A DNA stretch of 64,000 nt, taken from positions 1,302,001 to 1,366,000 of the forward strand of contig NZ_CP192292.1 of NCBI RefSeq assembly GCF_050596425.1. The letters are read 5' to 3'. Of the stretch, positions 16,976 to 26,190 are shown piece after piece; within the stretch, counting starts at the first letter, position 1; every line of letters starts with the position of its first letter. The stretch comes from G963665925 sp050596425 (GTDB lineage Bacteria; Bacillota; Clostridia; Peptostreptococcales; Acidaminobacteraceae). The notes beneath the pieces were generated by a model. It was not told the origin of the DNA. It ran no database searches and saw nothing but the letters and a program-made list of their open reading frames with translations. The position numbers and the translations under genes were made by a program.

Positions 16976-18999
16976 TGGGTTTTTTAACACAAGTCGGATT
17001 TGTATCAGTAGGCACAGGCATACTGGTCATCCTAGGACTGCTATTCTTATTTTCAAGATTCTACAAGAAGGTGGAGCAGTCCAAGGTTATTATTAGAAAT
17101 GGTGTAGGCGGTCAAAATGTATGTTTTGGTGGTATATTTGTCGTTCCGATCATTCACCACTATGAAATTATGGACATAGCTGTTAAGCGTGTAGAAATTG
17201 CCAGGGAAGGTAAAGAAGGTCTAATTTGTAAAGACAACCTACGTGCCGATATTCGAGTGGCGTTCTTTGTGCGTGTTAACCAAACGAAGGAAGATGTCCT
17301 TAAAGTGGCACAATCATTAGGCTGTAGACAAGGTTCAGATCCAGATACCCTAACGGCATTTTTTGATGCGAAATTCTCTGAAGCCCTTAAAACAGTTGGT
17401 AAGAAATTCGACTTTGTAGAACTATACACAAACAGAGAAAAATTCAAAGATGAAATATTACAAATCATTGGCACAGACCTAAATGGTTATGTGCTTGATG
17501 ACGCTGCAATAGATTTTCTGGAGCAAACGGATATTAAACTTCTAAATGCAGATAATATTCTTGATTCAGAAGGTATTAAAAAGATCACAGAACTGACTGC
17601 CAAACAAAGAATTCTGTCAAATGAAATTGAAAGAGAAAGAGAAAAGACAATCAAACAGCAAGATGTTGCGGCTCAAGAGGCTATTTTCGAGCTTGACAAA
17701 CAACGTGCTGAGGCAGAAGCCAAGCAAAAAAGAGAAATATCCATTATCAAGTCAAGGGAAGAAGCAGAAGCAGAAAAAGTTGCACAGGAAGAACGCTTCA
17801 AGTCAGAACTTGCTCGTGTTAAAACGGAAGAGGAAATTGGTGTTGCTGAAGAAAACAAGCTAAGACAGATTATTATTGCGGCAAAATCAAAAGAAAGCAC
17901 AGAAGTTGTTGAAACAGAACGTGTTGATAGAAAAAGGCTGCTTGAATTGACGGAAAAAGAAAAGCTTGTTGAACTTGCGACAATTGAGAAAGAAAAGCAA
18001 GTTGAAGTGGAAAGAAAGAACGTTCAGACTGTTATTCGCGAAAGAGTGGCTGTGGAAAAAGACACAGTTGTGGAAGAAGAAAAAATCAAAGACACTCGTG
18101 TCCTTGCTGAGGCTGATCGTGTTAAAAATGTTGCTCTTAAAAAAGCAGAAGAAGATGCAGAAACACAACAAATCAGAGAAGTTAAAGCTGCTGAAGCGGC
18201 TAAGATGGCAGCAGAAAAACAAGCTGAAAAAGCTATTATTGATGCAGATGCCAAGCTGAAATCGTCACAAAAAGAAGCGGAGGCCATTAAGGTCATTGCA
18301 GATGCAAAAGTTCTGGATAACTCAGTGGACGGTGTTGCTGAATCTAAGGTTATCGAAGCTAAAGCTATGGCAGAAGCCAAAGGCGAAGCGGCTAAGGTTG
18401 AGGTTAAAGAAAAAGAAGGTATTGTTATCGCTGAAAACCTTAAGAGAAAGTACCTTTCTGAAGCAGAAGGCATCAAGGAAAAAGCGTCCAGCATGAAACT
18501 TCTTGATGAAGTTGGCCGTGAGCACGAAGAGTTCAAACTTGAACTTGATAAAGAAAAAGAAGTTCAACTTGCAAGAATCAATATTCAAAAAGACATTGCA
18601 GACGCTCAAGCCGCAGTTATTCAAGAAGCGCTTAAGTCAGCGAAAATTGACATTGTTGGCGGTGAAACAATGTTCTTTGATAAGATCATTGGCTCTATTT
18701 CACAAGGTAAGTCTATCGACCGTCTAGTGGACAATAGCGATGTTCTATCGGATATTAAAGAAACACTTGTGACTGGTGATCCTGAGTACTTCCAAAAGCA
18801 ACTCAAGAGCACGATGGGACGTTTTAACCTATCCTCTCAAGACCTGATGAACTTAACGATTTCAGGGGCCATCGGCAAAATGATGAAATCAGCCAATACA
18901 GCAGACAAGACAATGCTTGGAAAACTGCTCGATACAGTTCAAAAAGCAGGTGTGGCTGAACTTCCGGCAAATATCGTGAACACGACTCTTGGAGAGTAA
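16975..18999 (+). CDS. Flotillin/YqiK-like SPFH domain protein
   Basis: A 674-residue flotillin. One N-terminal membrane helix (about 12-30) precedes an SPFH/Band 7 domain (about 30-205). A long Ala/Glu/Lys-rich coiled coil (about 210-560) with many short repeats such as KAEAEAK-like segments follows, then a C-terminal region to 674. Flotillins of this kind assemble large membrane-bound oligomers or cages and organise membrane microdomains. It is translationally coupled to the YqiJ-like gene and directly followed by a giant AAA ATPase gene, so the three products probably act together. The coding sequence has an unusually high A+G content because of the coiled coil, which creates many spurious antisense frames. 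Confidence 0.92.
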   Translation: MGFLTQVGFVSVGTGILVILGLLFLFSRFYKKVEQSKVIIRNGVGGQNVCFGGIFVVPIIHHYEIMDIAVKRVEIAREGKEGLICKDNLRADIRVAFFVRVNQTKEDVLKVAQSLGCRQGSDPDTLTAFFDAKFSEALKTVGKKFDFVELYTNREKFKDEILQIIGTDLNGYVLDDAAIDFLEQTDIKLLNADNILDSEGIKKITELTAKQRILSNEIEREREKTIKQQDVAAQEAIFELDKQRAEAEAKQKREISIIKSREEAEAEKVAQEERFKSELARVKTEEEIGVAEENKLRQIIIAAKSKESTEVVETERVDRKRLLELTEKEKLVELATIEKEKQVEVERKNVQTVIRERVAVEKDTVVEEEKIKDTRVLAEADRVKNVALKKAEEDAETQQIREVKAAEAAKMAAEKQAEKAIIDADAKLKSSQKEAEAIKVIADAKVLDNSVDGVAESKVIEAKAMAEAKGEAAKVEVKEKEGIVIAENLKRKYLSEAEGIKEKASSMKLLDEVGREHEEFKLELDKEKEVQLARINIQKDIADAQAAVIQEALKSAKIDIVGGETMFFDKIIGSISQGKSIDRLVDNSDVLSDIKETLVTGDPEYFQKQLKSTMGRFNLSSQDLMNLTISGAIGKMMKSANTADKTMLGKLLDTVQKAGVAELPANIVNTTLGE

Positions 19000-19000
19000 T

Positions 19001-20413
19001 ATGGATAACGGTACTTATGAAGTTATAAAAAGCCGTCTGACCAAGCAAGGGGACGACTTATTAGGGAAAGCAGAAAAATTAAATGCTGTTAGAAAGGATG
19101 TCTTTGGTTCTATTGAATCAAAGCTCCTTTCCAGCGAGAGAATTTTAACAGACAACAACTGTATTCCAAGGGATATGGCGCCTGTGGATGACTGTTTTCT
19201 CTTTGGATACAATGTTCATATTGGTCTGAAGCAAAAGGTAGAACTGGCAGATGTGTTTTCCATTTATAGATATGATCAAGAGGGATTCACAGCGCAGTCG
19301 CTTGAAATGATCAATGACGACCAGTTCAAAAAGGATTTCGATGATCTTTACAAGTACTACAAGAACACATCTTTTGCAAAGTTCACCATTATGCAGCCGT
19401 ATTTTTATATGGTTTTTCAGGTGGGAACCAGCGCAACAGATATAAAAGCCTTCAAATGGCAGGTTGATGGCAAAAAAATGACCTATGTGGATTCCAGAAG
19501 TGAGCATGAGGTCAAGTTTCATCTTGGAAACGAACTCAATTTCATTAAGGCAAGCAGGGAACACCAAAGAAATGGTATGCACCCCCATGTGTCTATTCTT
19601 GACAAAGTCTTTGTGGAGACCATTGGCGGAGACTTGACCATAAAGGTTGAAGACAATACCGATGTGGGCAAGGGCATATACTCTGAGGATGTTGAGGATA
19701 AAGACCAAACCCTTGATGATGCGGAAATATATTATGCAGACCTTGACCAGCTCATTATCCTTAAAATTTTGCCTTATCAGGAAAAGGACTACAGGTATTT
19801 TGTTTTTAACAACAAGCTAAAAAGCGTTCAACGCATTGACTCCATAGAGCACACATGCAAGCTTCTTCCAGGAGGGCATGGTCTTATATTCCCACAAGGC
19901 TACTATTTGCAAAATGGAGAGTTTAAACTGTTCGATGTGCCTGTCGAAAACCCTGTATTCGATGAACTGATCACATCTCCAAATGGAGAAGATTTTCAGT
20001 ACATTTTCTACAATATGGACAGTGGCACATATCTCATTTACAACTACAATATTATTGAGCAGACCATAGATACGCCCATTGTATGCAGTGGTTACTCTCA
20101 TTTCTGTAATGGGGAAATGCTGGTGTTCAGACATGAAAAGGATCCGAGAAAAAATCATGCTGTCCAGATATGGCAGACCCCTTATGTGGGCAAGGACTTT
20201 GAACTGGCTGGCAACCATGACTCCGAGCTCTATAAAATAGGCAATAAAGATGTTGTAAATTGTATAGCAGCTTGTCGGGGCATTGGAAAACTCATCAAAA
20301 AGGCGAGAGCTACCAAAGTGTCTACCTTGATATTGTTAAAGAAGCTCAGACGACTCTGGACCTTTATTTTTGGCTTGACAAGGAAGATGCCTTTCATCTG
20401 GCTGATGACCTGA
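19001..20413 (+). CDS. DNA repair ATPase (DUF3686-AAA family), N-terminal part, frameshifted
   Basis: N-terminal, beta-rich DUF3686-like portion of a giant ATPase. The start is the ATG at 19001, one base after the flotillin stop, with GGAGAG at 18991-18996. The in-frame TTG at 18989 is less likely. Protein-like sequence ends at LIKK (codons 20291-20302). Beyond that the frame gives an unrelated basic tail and stops at 20413, while the +1 frame continues the protein. One missing A in the run AAAAA at 20297-20301 explains this exactly. With six As the two halves join as LIKK-GESYQSVYLDIV into about 1665 residues. Whether the break is real, phase-variable or a sequencing error cannot be decided here. 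Confidence 0.8.
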   Translation: MDNGTYEVIKSRLTKQGDDLLGKAEKLNAVRKDVFGSIESKLLSSERILTDNNCIPRDMAPVDDCFLFGYNVHIGLKQKVELADVFSIYRYDQEGFTAQSLEMINDDQFKKDFDDLYKYYKNTSFAKFTIMQPYFYMVFQVGTSATDIKAFKWQVDGKKMTYVDSRSEHEVKFHLGNELNFIKASREHQRNGMHPHVSILDKVFVETIGGDLTIKVEDNTDVGKGIYSEDVEDKDQTLDDAEIYYADLDQLIILKILPYQEKDYRYFVFNNKLKSVQRIDSIEHTCKLLPGGHGLIFPQGYYLQNGEFKLFDVPVENPVFDELITSPNGEDFQYIFYNMDSGTYLIYNYNIIEQTIDTPIVCSGYSHFCNGEMLVFRHEKDPRKNHAVQIWQTPYVGKDFELAGNHDSELYKIGNKDVVNCIAACRGIGKLIKKARATKVSTLILLKKLRRLWTFIFGLTRKMPFIWLMT

Positions 20414-23400
20414 AGAAGATAAAAGAGACAGCCACCTTTGCCATAGGCGAGTTTGAAAAAGTCATTCGAATGAAAAAATCCACTGAAAAACAAGTGGATC
20501 AAGTGACTGAGCAAACAGAAGAACTCTTGAAGAATCTTGAGTACGGCACCTTTGAAAGTGTTGACGAGTACGTCAATGTTTTGGGCCAAATACGAAATCT
20601 ACGAGGGAAGATTGTCTCCCTTCGTGATTTAATGTATACGGACCTTGAGCATGTGGATAAACTCGATAAAAGCGTCAAAGAAAAAAACGATGCATTTTCT
20701 GAGCAGTGTGTACACTTCCTGATTAGTCCAGATGGTCTACTGCCTTATGAAAGTGCCATTGAAGACTTGAAAAACGGCATTGAAGAGGTGACAAAGTCTC
20801 AAGAAGGACAAGAGCTTGCTGAAAAAATGGACAAGACATCAGAAGACTTGGAGCTTCTCATGGATATTGTCAGCAATTTTAAGATCGAGGATCCAACGGT
20901 TTCCACAGAGATCATTGAGAAAATTTCATCCCTCTTTTCTAAAATAAACAACGCCAAAGCCCAACTAAAAACAAAAATTGACGCTTTTTCAAAGAGTGAA
21001 ATGACCATTCAGTTCAACGCTCAGATGAAATTATTGGGCCAGGCTGTGGCCAATTATTTGGAAGTGTCAGATACAGAAGAAAAGTGTGACAATGCTCTCA
21101 ATAAGGTCATGGTTCAGCTTCAAGAACTTGAAGGAAAGTTTGCAGAGTTCGATGAGTACGTCATAAAACTTGATGAAAAGCGTGAAGAAATTTACAGTGC
21201 ATTTGAGTCAAAAAAACAGGCCATTTTAGACAAACTCAACAAAAGACTTGTTGCCCTATCGGACTCTTCCGAAAGAATTATCAATGGCATTGAAAACAGA
21301 ATAAAAGCTTTGGAGTCTGTGGAAAAAATCAATGGTTACCTGGCCACAGATATAATGGCTGAAAAAGTTCGGGATATTATCTCAGAGCTCCGAGAACTCG
21401 GAGACAGCGTTCGAGCAGATGAAATCAGTTCCAAGCTCAAGTCCCTTAAAGAGAACACCATCAGACAGCTCAAAGACAGGCAGGATTTATATCTAAATGG
21501 AGAAGATGTCATAAAGCTTGGAGAGCATCACTTCTCGGTCAACCGTAAAAACATTGATCTGTCTATAGTTCAAAAAGATGGTCGTCTCTTCTACCACATC
21601 ACAGGGACAGACTACTGGGATGAAGTCACCCATGAAGAGGTTTACAAGTACAAACATGTCTTTGAACAGAGTATGATCTCTGAGAACATTGATGTCTATA
21701 GAGGGGAATATCTGGCATACATAATGTTTAGAAATGCCAGTGACCAGACCTATAAAAGTTTGGATGAACTTTATAACATGTCTTTACCCCAGCTGACAGA
21801 AGCGGTAAGGACCTTCATGGAGAAAAGATACCAGGAAGGCTATACCAAGGGCGTTCACGATGAAGATGGTGCTAAAATACTCCACGGTCTTCTGGAACTC
21901 TATCATAATGTAGACCTGCTGATTTACCCTCATGATATTCGGTCGGCGGCTCGTCTGTATTGGAATAGCATGCTTGAGCCTTCAGATAAGAAGATTATGA
22001 GAGAGCGACTTGGTCATCTTTCAAAAATAGCATCGTTCTTTGATTCAGAACCTAAACCGGATGACTATCTGCCTTTTGTCATTGATAGACTTAAATCAGC
22101 CCAGTCTAATTTTTCTTTATTTAAGTCGACAGATGTTCATGAAATGGCCAGCTATCTATGTAAGGAACTTCTCAGTGGGTCTAACTTTGTTATTAGTCAA
22201 GATGCCAAACGTGTTTATGATGGCTTCGTATCATATCTAAGAGACAAAAAAGCCCTAGACACATTCACTCAGTCTCTTCAAAATTGTTCTGAAGACTTAG
22301 AAGGCCAATACTACTTGACCAAAGAATGGGTCAGTGCCTACTGGAAAGAACAAGAACAGGCTTCTGAAAAACATATAGAAGTTGATCCAGAAGACTTAAG
22401 CGGTGTCCTTGGGGAAACTGTGGTTCTGCTCCTTGAAGATGAAGTCAATATGGATAGTGTTGTTCAGTCCTCTACAAAAGCGACCATCGAGGGGCTGGTT
22501 GGAACCCACAATATACTAGAGAATGGGGGCTATAGCCTCCACTATACGGACTTCATGGACAAAATGAAGGACTTCAGTGAAAGGGTTGTTGTGGACTATA
22601 TAAGGTATCAGGATATTAAAAAGACCTTGATTAAAACCTTTAAGGCTCAGCTTCGTCTGGATGACTTTAAGCCAAATGTTCTTACGTCTTTCGTGCGCAA
22701 TAAGCTCATAGACGATGTTTATCTACCTCTTATAGGGGATAACCTCGCCAAACAAATTGGTGTTGTGGGTGACAATAAGCGAACAGACTTAATGGGTCTT
22801 CTGCTCCTTGTATCTCCACCGGGCTATGGTAAAACAACCCTCATGGAGTACATTGCCAATCGACTCGGCCTTATTATGGTTAAGGTCAATGGACCTTCCC
22901 TGGGCAATGAAGTGACCTCGCTTGATCCTTCAAAAGCAAGTCATTCCAGCGCTAAGGAAGAACTAAGAAAACTTAATCTTGCCCTGAAAATGGGCAACAA
23001 TATCATGCTCTATGTGGATGACATCCAGCACTGTAACCCAGAGTTCTTGCAAAAGTTCATCTCTTTATGTGATGGACAGCGTAAGATTGAAGGGGTCCAC
23101 AATGGTGTTGGTCAAACCTTTGACCTGCGTGGCAAGAAAATTGCAGTGGTTATGGCAGGCAATCCATATACAGAAAGTGGAGAGAAATTTAAAATACCAG
23201 ACATGTTGGCCAATCGTGCCGATGTTTATAACCTAGGGGACATGCTTCGTGAAAATGAAGAGGCCTTTAAACTCAGCTATATAGAAAACAGCCTGACATC
23301 CAACCCTGTCTTGTCCAAACTGACCAATAGAAATCAATCTGACTTATATGGTCTTATTGAGATGGCGGGTGGGGCAGATCGAGAAAGTGTGACCCTAGAA

Positions 23401-23997
23401 GGCAACTACACAGCTGATGAACTAAGTGAGTATGTGCAGGTGCTGGAAAAGCTAAATGTGGTTCGTGATATCGTTCTAAAGGTGAATATGGAGTATATTT
23501 ATTCTGCGGCCCAGGCTGACGAATACCGAAATGAACCAGCCTTTAAACTGCAAGGGTCCTACCGTAATATGAACAAGATTGCTGAGCGCGTGGTCTCTGT
23601 AATGAATGACGATGAGCTTTTTGCACAGATTGTTGGTAGTTATGAGAACGATTGTCAGACCCTGACGTCCGGTGCGGAGTCAAACATGCTTAAATGGAAG
23701 GAAATCAATAATTGTCTCACTGATGAAGAAGGTATGCGATATGATCAAATCAAGCAGGTCTTCAATAAGAACAAACTTGTCAAAGGTGATGACAAAATGG
23801 GACAAGCCGTGGTTGTACTCAGCGACCTGACAGATGAAATCGCCTCCATAAAAGAAATGTTTAAAAACAAGCCAGCATCAGATGGACAGCCATCAGGTGA
23901 GTACGTTAATGTTCTGAAAGATTTGACAGAGAACATACGGAGAATTAAAGAGGTTTATGAAAGGCTAGACCAAGACAAGGTCAAAGATAAAAAATAG
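20260..23997 (+). CDS. DNA repair ATPase (DUF3686-AAA family), C-terminal part with AAA domain
   Basis: C-terminal three quarters of the same ATPase. Its first 14 residues in this frame are out-of-frame translation; homologous sequence starts at GESYQSVYL (20302). Long coiled coils occupy about 50-430. A middle domain includes KLGEHHFSVNRKNIDL. The AAA domain has Walker A SPPGYGKTTL near residue 855 and Walker B IMLYVDDIQ near 917, then an arginine-rich VMAGNPYTESGEKF region. The family is annotated as DNA repair ATPase only by distant similarity; the SMC-like coiled coil gave the name. With a flotillin and a YqiJ-like protein encoded just upstream, a membrane-linked remodelling role is at least as plausible. 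A terminator follows. Confidence 0.85.
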   Translation: MYSSLSGHWKTHQKGESYQSVYLDIVKEAQTTLDLYFWLDKEDAFHLADDLKKIKETATFAIGEFEKVIRMKKSTEKQVDQVTEQTEELLKNLEYGTFESVDEYVNVLGQIRNLRGKIVSLRDLMYTDLEHVDKLDKSVKEKNDAFSEQCVHFLISPDGLLPYESAIEDLKNGIEEVTKSQEGQELAEKMDKTSEDLELLMDIVSNFKIEDPTVSTEIIEKISSLFSKINNAKAQLKTKIDAFSKSEMTIQFNAQMKLLGQAVANYLEVSDTEEKCDNALNKVMVQLQELEGKFAEFDEYVIKLDEKREEIYSAFESKKQAILDKLNKRLVALSDSSERIINGIENRIKALESVEKINGYLATDIMAEKVRDIISELRELGDSVRADEISSKLKSLKENTIRQLKDRQDLYLNGEDVIKLGEHHFSVNRKNIDLSIVQKDGRLFYHITGTDYWDEVTHEEVYKYKHVFEQSMISENIDVYRGEYLAYIMFRNASDQTYKSLDELYNMSLPQLTEAVRTFMEKRYQEGYTKGVHDEDGAKILHGLLELYHNVDLLIYPHDIRSAARLYWNSMLEPSDKKIMRERLGHLSKIASFFDSEPKPDDYLPFVIDRLKSAQSNFSLFKSTDVHEMASYLCKELLSGSNFVISQDAKRVYDGFVSYLRDKKALDTFTQSLQNCSEDLEGQYYLTKEWVSAYWKEQEQASEKHIEVDPEDLSGVLGETVVLLLEDEVNMDSVVQSSTKATIEGLVGTHNILENGGYSLHYTDFMDKMKDFSERVVVDYIRYQDIKKTLIKTFKAQLRLDDFKPNVLTSFVRNKLIDDVYLPLIGDNLAKQIGVVGDNKRTDLMGLLLLVSPPGYGKTTLMEYIANRLGLIMVKVNGPSLGNEVTSLDPSKASHSSAKEELRKLNLALKMGNNIMLYVDDIQHCNPEFLQKFISLCDGQRKIEGVHNGVGQTFDLRGKKIAVVMAGNPYTESGEKFKIPDMLANRADVYNLGDMLRENEEAFKLSYIENSLTSNPVLSKLTNRNQSDLYGLIEMAGGADRESVTLEGNYTADELSEYVQVLEKLNVVRDIVLKVNMEYIYSAAQADEYRNEPAFKLQGSYRNMNKIAERVVSVMNDDELFAQIVGSYENDCQTLTSGAESNMLKWKEINNCLTDEEGMRYDQIKQVFNKNKLVKGDDKMGQAVVVLSDLTDEIASIKEMFKNKPASDGQPSGEYVNVLKDLTENIRRIKEVYERLDQDKVKDKK

Positions 23998-24038
23998 ACA
24001 TTCTTGCATCCATTTAATGAATAAAGATATCAAAACAG

Positions 24039-24080
24039 AAAGTCTGCTTACCCTTAGCATGGGCAAGCAGACTTTTATTT
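24039..24080. terminator. Bidirectional terminator
   Basis: AAAGTCTGCTTACCC pairs with GGGCAAGCAGACTTT with one mismatch across a TTAGCAT loop. It lies between the ATPase gene and the convergent AraC gene. Confidence 0.88.
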
Positions 24081-24102
24081 TTTGAAAGTTTTATGACAAA
24101 TT

Positions 24103-25119
24103 TCATTCTTGTCTGGACCTGAACTTCCTATATTGTAGGGGCGTTCGCTTGTATTTTGCCTTAAAGGCCTTCCCAAAATTAGAAGGGTGGCTGTAACCAA
24201 CACGCGAGGCGATAGCTTCTATGCTTAAATCTGTGGTTGACAGTAAATTCGCGGCGTGAGATAAGCGCATGTCCTTGATATAACTGCCAATGGTCATCTT
24301 GAACATTTGGCGAAAGCCCGAGGTCAGTTTTTGCTCATTCATGTAAAGCATCTTGCTGAGCTGGTTGATCGTGGGCGGGGTTTGCAAATTGTCATTGATA
24401 ATGGACTTGGCCCTTTGAATGCCCTGAATGTCTTCTGATGTAAGCCCTGTTGCGTGTAGGCTGGTGATATCTAAGGCTGCTATTCTATCTGGGTCATAAA
24501 AGGCTGTGGTTTCTGAGTTTTCGAGTTCAGAACTGATCAAAGCGAGACACTCAAAAACCTTTGCGTGAAGCGTCAGGGGGGTGAGAGTCTCATTTTTAAT
24601 GGCATTATCAAGGGCGTGGAGGACGTCAATAACCCCAAGGGGCAAGTATAAGATGGCGTGGTTCACACTTAACTTTAGGATATGTTTTAGGTCAGGAAAG
24701 TCAGTCGTTAAGCTGGCCAGATGATCCATGTTCACAAAAATTTCAATCCCCTTATAGTGTTGACCTTTTTTCCAGTTTTGTAGGCCACAGACATGGTCTT
24801 CGATGGCTAAGAAGGGGGCTGGCAAAAAGTTTGTGATGGGTCTATTATCCATTTGAAATTCTGAGACCCCGTCTAGTACGAGGCCAAAGCGAAGCTGTCT
24901 ATCATTGGTGTGAAAGTTCAAACTGAAAGACTCTGGAATTTTATAGTCTGCTGAAATGAGGTCATAAGATCCTTCTTTGCTAAAAAAGGCAATATGTCCT
25001 GTCTCAAGCCCTTTGGCATCTTTATAAACAAGACCAAAATCCCTGCGCCTGCTAAAGGGGGTTGACTTGTAATCTATGTGGTTGAGGAATTTTTTCTGGA
25101 AGTCAGTAAGGGTTCCCAT
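24103..25119 (-). CDS. AraC-family transcriptional regulator of siderophore uptake
   Basis: A 338-residue regulator with an N-terminal ligand-sensing region (about 1-220) and a C-terminal AraC DNA-binding domain (about 235-335). The second helix-turn-helix and the family signature read LSIEAIASRVGYSHPSNFGKAF...TPLQYR. It resembles PchR-type regulators, which sense ferric siderophores, and it is divergent from a Fur-boxed siderophore ABC operon, so activation of that operon by imported siderophore is likely. No signal peptide is present. The effector is not identifiable. Confidence 0.88.
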   Translation of the reverse strand: MGTLTDFQKKFLNHIDYKSTPFSRRRDFGLVYKDAKGLETGHIAFFSKEGSYDLISADYKIPESFSLNFHTNDRQLRFGLVLDGVSEFQMDNRPITNFLPAPFLAIEDHVCGLQNWKKGQHYKGIEIFVNMDHLASLTTDFPDLKHILKLSVNHAILYLPLGVIDVLHALDNAIKNETLTPLTLHAKVFECLALISSELENSETTAFYDPDRIAALDITSLHATGLTSEDIQGIQRAKSIINDNLQTPPTINQLSKMLYMNEQKLTSGFRQMFKMTIGSYIKDMRLSHAANLLSTTDLSIEAIASRVGYSHPSNFGKAFKAKYKRTPLQYRKFRSRQE

Positions 25120-25181
25120 GAGCGTGGCACCTTTCTAAAATAGTGCAAAACATAAAAAAAATAGTGATTTGTTCGAAACGC

Positions 25182-25242
25182 TTGTATTGATAATGAATAT
25201 CAATTATAATCCTTTTGCAAGTGCGTTTGATAATCATTTGCA
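25182..25242 (+). promoter_or_regulatory. Fur-controlled promoter of siderophore operon (two Fur boxes)
   Basis: TTGTAT at 25182-25187 and TATAAT at 25205-25210 have a 17-bp spacer. That spacer contains TGATAATGAATATCA (25188-25202), 13 of 14 to the 7-1-7 Fur consensus TGATAATNATTATCA. A second site, TGATAATCATTTGCA (25228-25242), matches 12 of 14. Fur-iron binding would block polymerase. Confidence 0.82.
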
Positions 25243-25335
25243 ATAAGCGTGTAAGTCATTATATCCTATTTGTCTACTTTTGATAAGGTCATGGACAAAC
25301 TTAGGAAAGGGACAGTATTTTAAATTGGGGTTAAT

Positions 25336-26115
25336 ATGAATGAAGTAAAAGCAGTAAAACTTAGTGTAGGCTATGGCGGGGCTGATATTGTGAAAGCCGT
25401 TGGCATCAATATACCTGTGAATCAAACCACAGCTATAATCGGACCGAATGGGTGTGGCAAGTCGACCCTATTAAAGGCCATATCCAACATTATTCCCTAT
25501 ACAGGGGATGTGATTGTTGGTGGCAAGAATATTGAGACTTATTCACGAAAACGCCTTGCAAAGATTTTAGCCATGTTGCCACAAAAGCCTGAAGCGACAA
25601 ATGGTCTGACTGTGGAAGAACTGGTTGCCTATGGGCGTCACCCATATGTATCAGGAATAGGGAACCTTCGTAAAGAAGATTATGACATGATCCAGTGGGC
25701 CTTGAAGGTGACGGGGGTTCTCGATTTTAGAAAGAAGAAAATTGAAACGCTATCTGGCGGTCAAAAACAACGTGTGTGGATTGCCCTTTGTCTGGCACAG
25801 GACACAGAAATCATATTTTTAGACGAGCCAACGACTTATTTGGATATATCACATCAGTTAGAAATACTGGAGATCCTGAACGACTTAAAAGAAAATCATG
25901 AGAAGACCATTGTAATGGTCCTGCATGATTTAAATCAAGCCTCTAAATATGCTGACTATTTGATTGCATTAAAGGATGGACAGATTGTGAAAGAAGGCTC
26001 AAGTCAGGAGGTTATCACCAAAGGTGTGCTTAAAGAACTTTTCAATATCAAGGCAGACATTGCCCCTGATAAGGAGACAGGCAAACCTCTGTGTTTGTCA
26101 TTCAATTTACTATAA
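25336..26115 (+). CDS. Ferric siderophore ABC transporter ATP-binding protein
   Basis: A 259-residue FecE/FhuC-type ATPase. Walker A is GPNGCGKST (about 36-44), the signature is LSGGQKQRVWIALCLA (about 140-155), Walker B is IIFLDEPT and the H-loop lies in MVLHDLNQA. The segment LTVEELVAYGRHPY is characteristic of iron-siderophore and cobalamin importers. It is the first gene of a Fur-controlled operon whose order is ATPase, binding protein, permease, permease. It powers the two permeases encoded downstream. Confidence 0.93.
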   Translation: MNEVKAVKLSVGYGGADIVKAVGINIPVNQTTAIIGPNGCGKSTLLKAISNIIPYTGDVIVGGKNIETYSRKRLAKILAMLPQKPEATNGLTVEELVAYGRHPYVSGIGNLRKEDYDMIQWALKVTGVLDFRKKKIETLSGGQKQRVWIALCLAQDTEIIFLDEPTTYLDISHQLEILEILNDLKENHEKTIVMVLHDLNQASKYADYLIALKDGQIVKEGSSQEVITKGVLKELFNIKADIAPDKETGKPLCLSFNLL

Positions 26116-26138
26116 TTTTAGGCATAAGCTGTTTTTAT

Positions 26139-26174
26139 AAAGCTTGATATCAGTAATGCTGATACAAGGCTTTT
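26139..26174 (+). terminator. Intercistronic hairpin/attenuator in siderophore operon
   Basis: AAAGCTTGATATCAG pairs imperfectly with CTGATACAAGGCTTTT across TAATG, followed by a short T-run, 16 bp before the binding-protein gene. It could terminate part of the transcripts or stabilise an mRNA end to adjust stoichiometry. Confidence 0.55.
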
Positions 26175-26190
26175 AAACTGAGGAGGAATC

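Noticed and set aside
18024..18536. 170-codon antisense frame rich in Ser and Ala inside the flotillin gene
   Set aside because: Mirror of the Glu/Ala/Lys-rich coiled coil; shadow of biased codon use.
19145..19708. 187-codon antisense frame inside the ATPase gene
   Set aside because: No ribosome binding site and no domain; overlaps well-supported coding sequence.
20290..20310. Programmed -1 ribosomal frameshift in the ATPase gene
   Set aside because: The site is C AAA AAG, not a full A AAA AAG slippery heptamer, and I see no upstream Shine-Dalgarno or clear downstream stem. A one-base deletion is the simpler reading.
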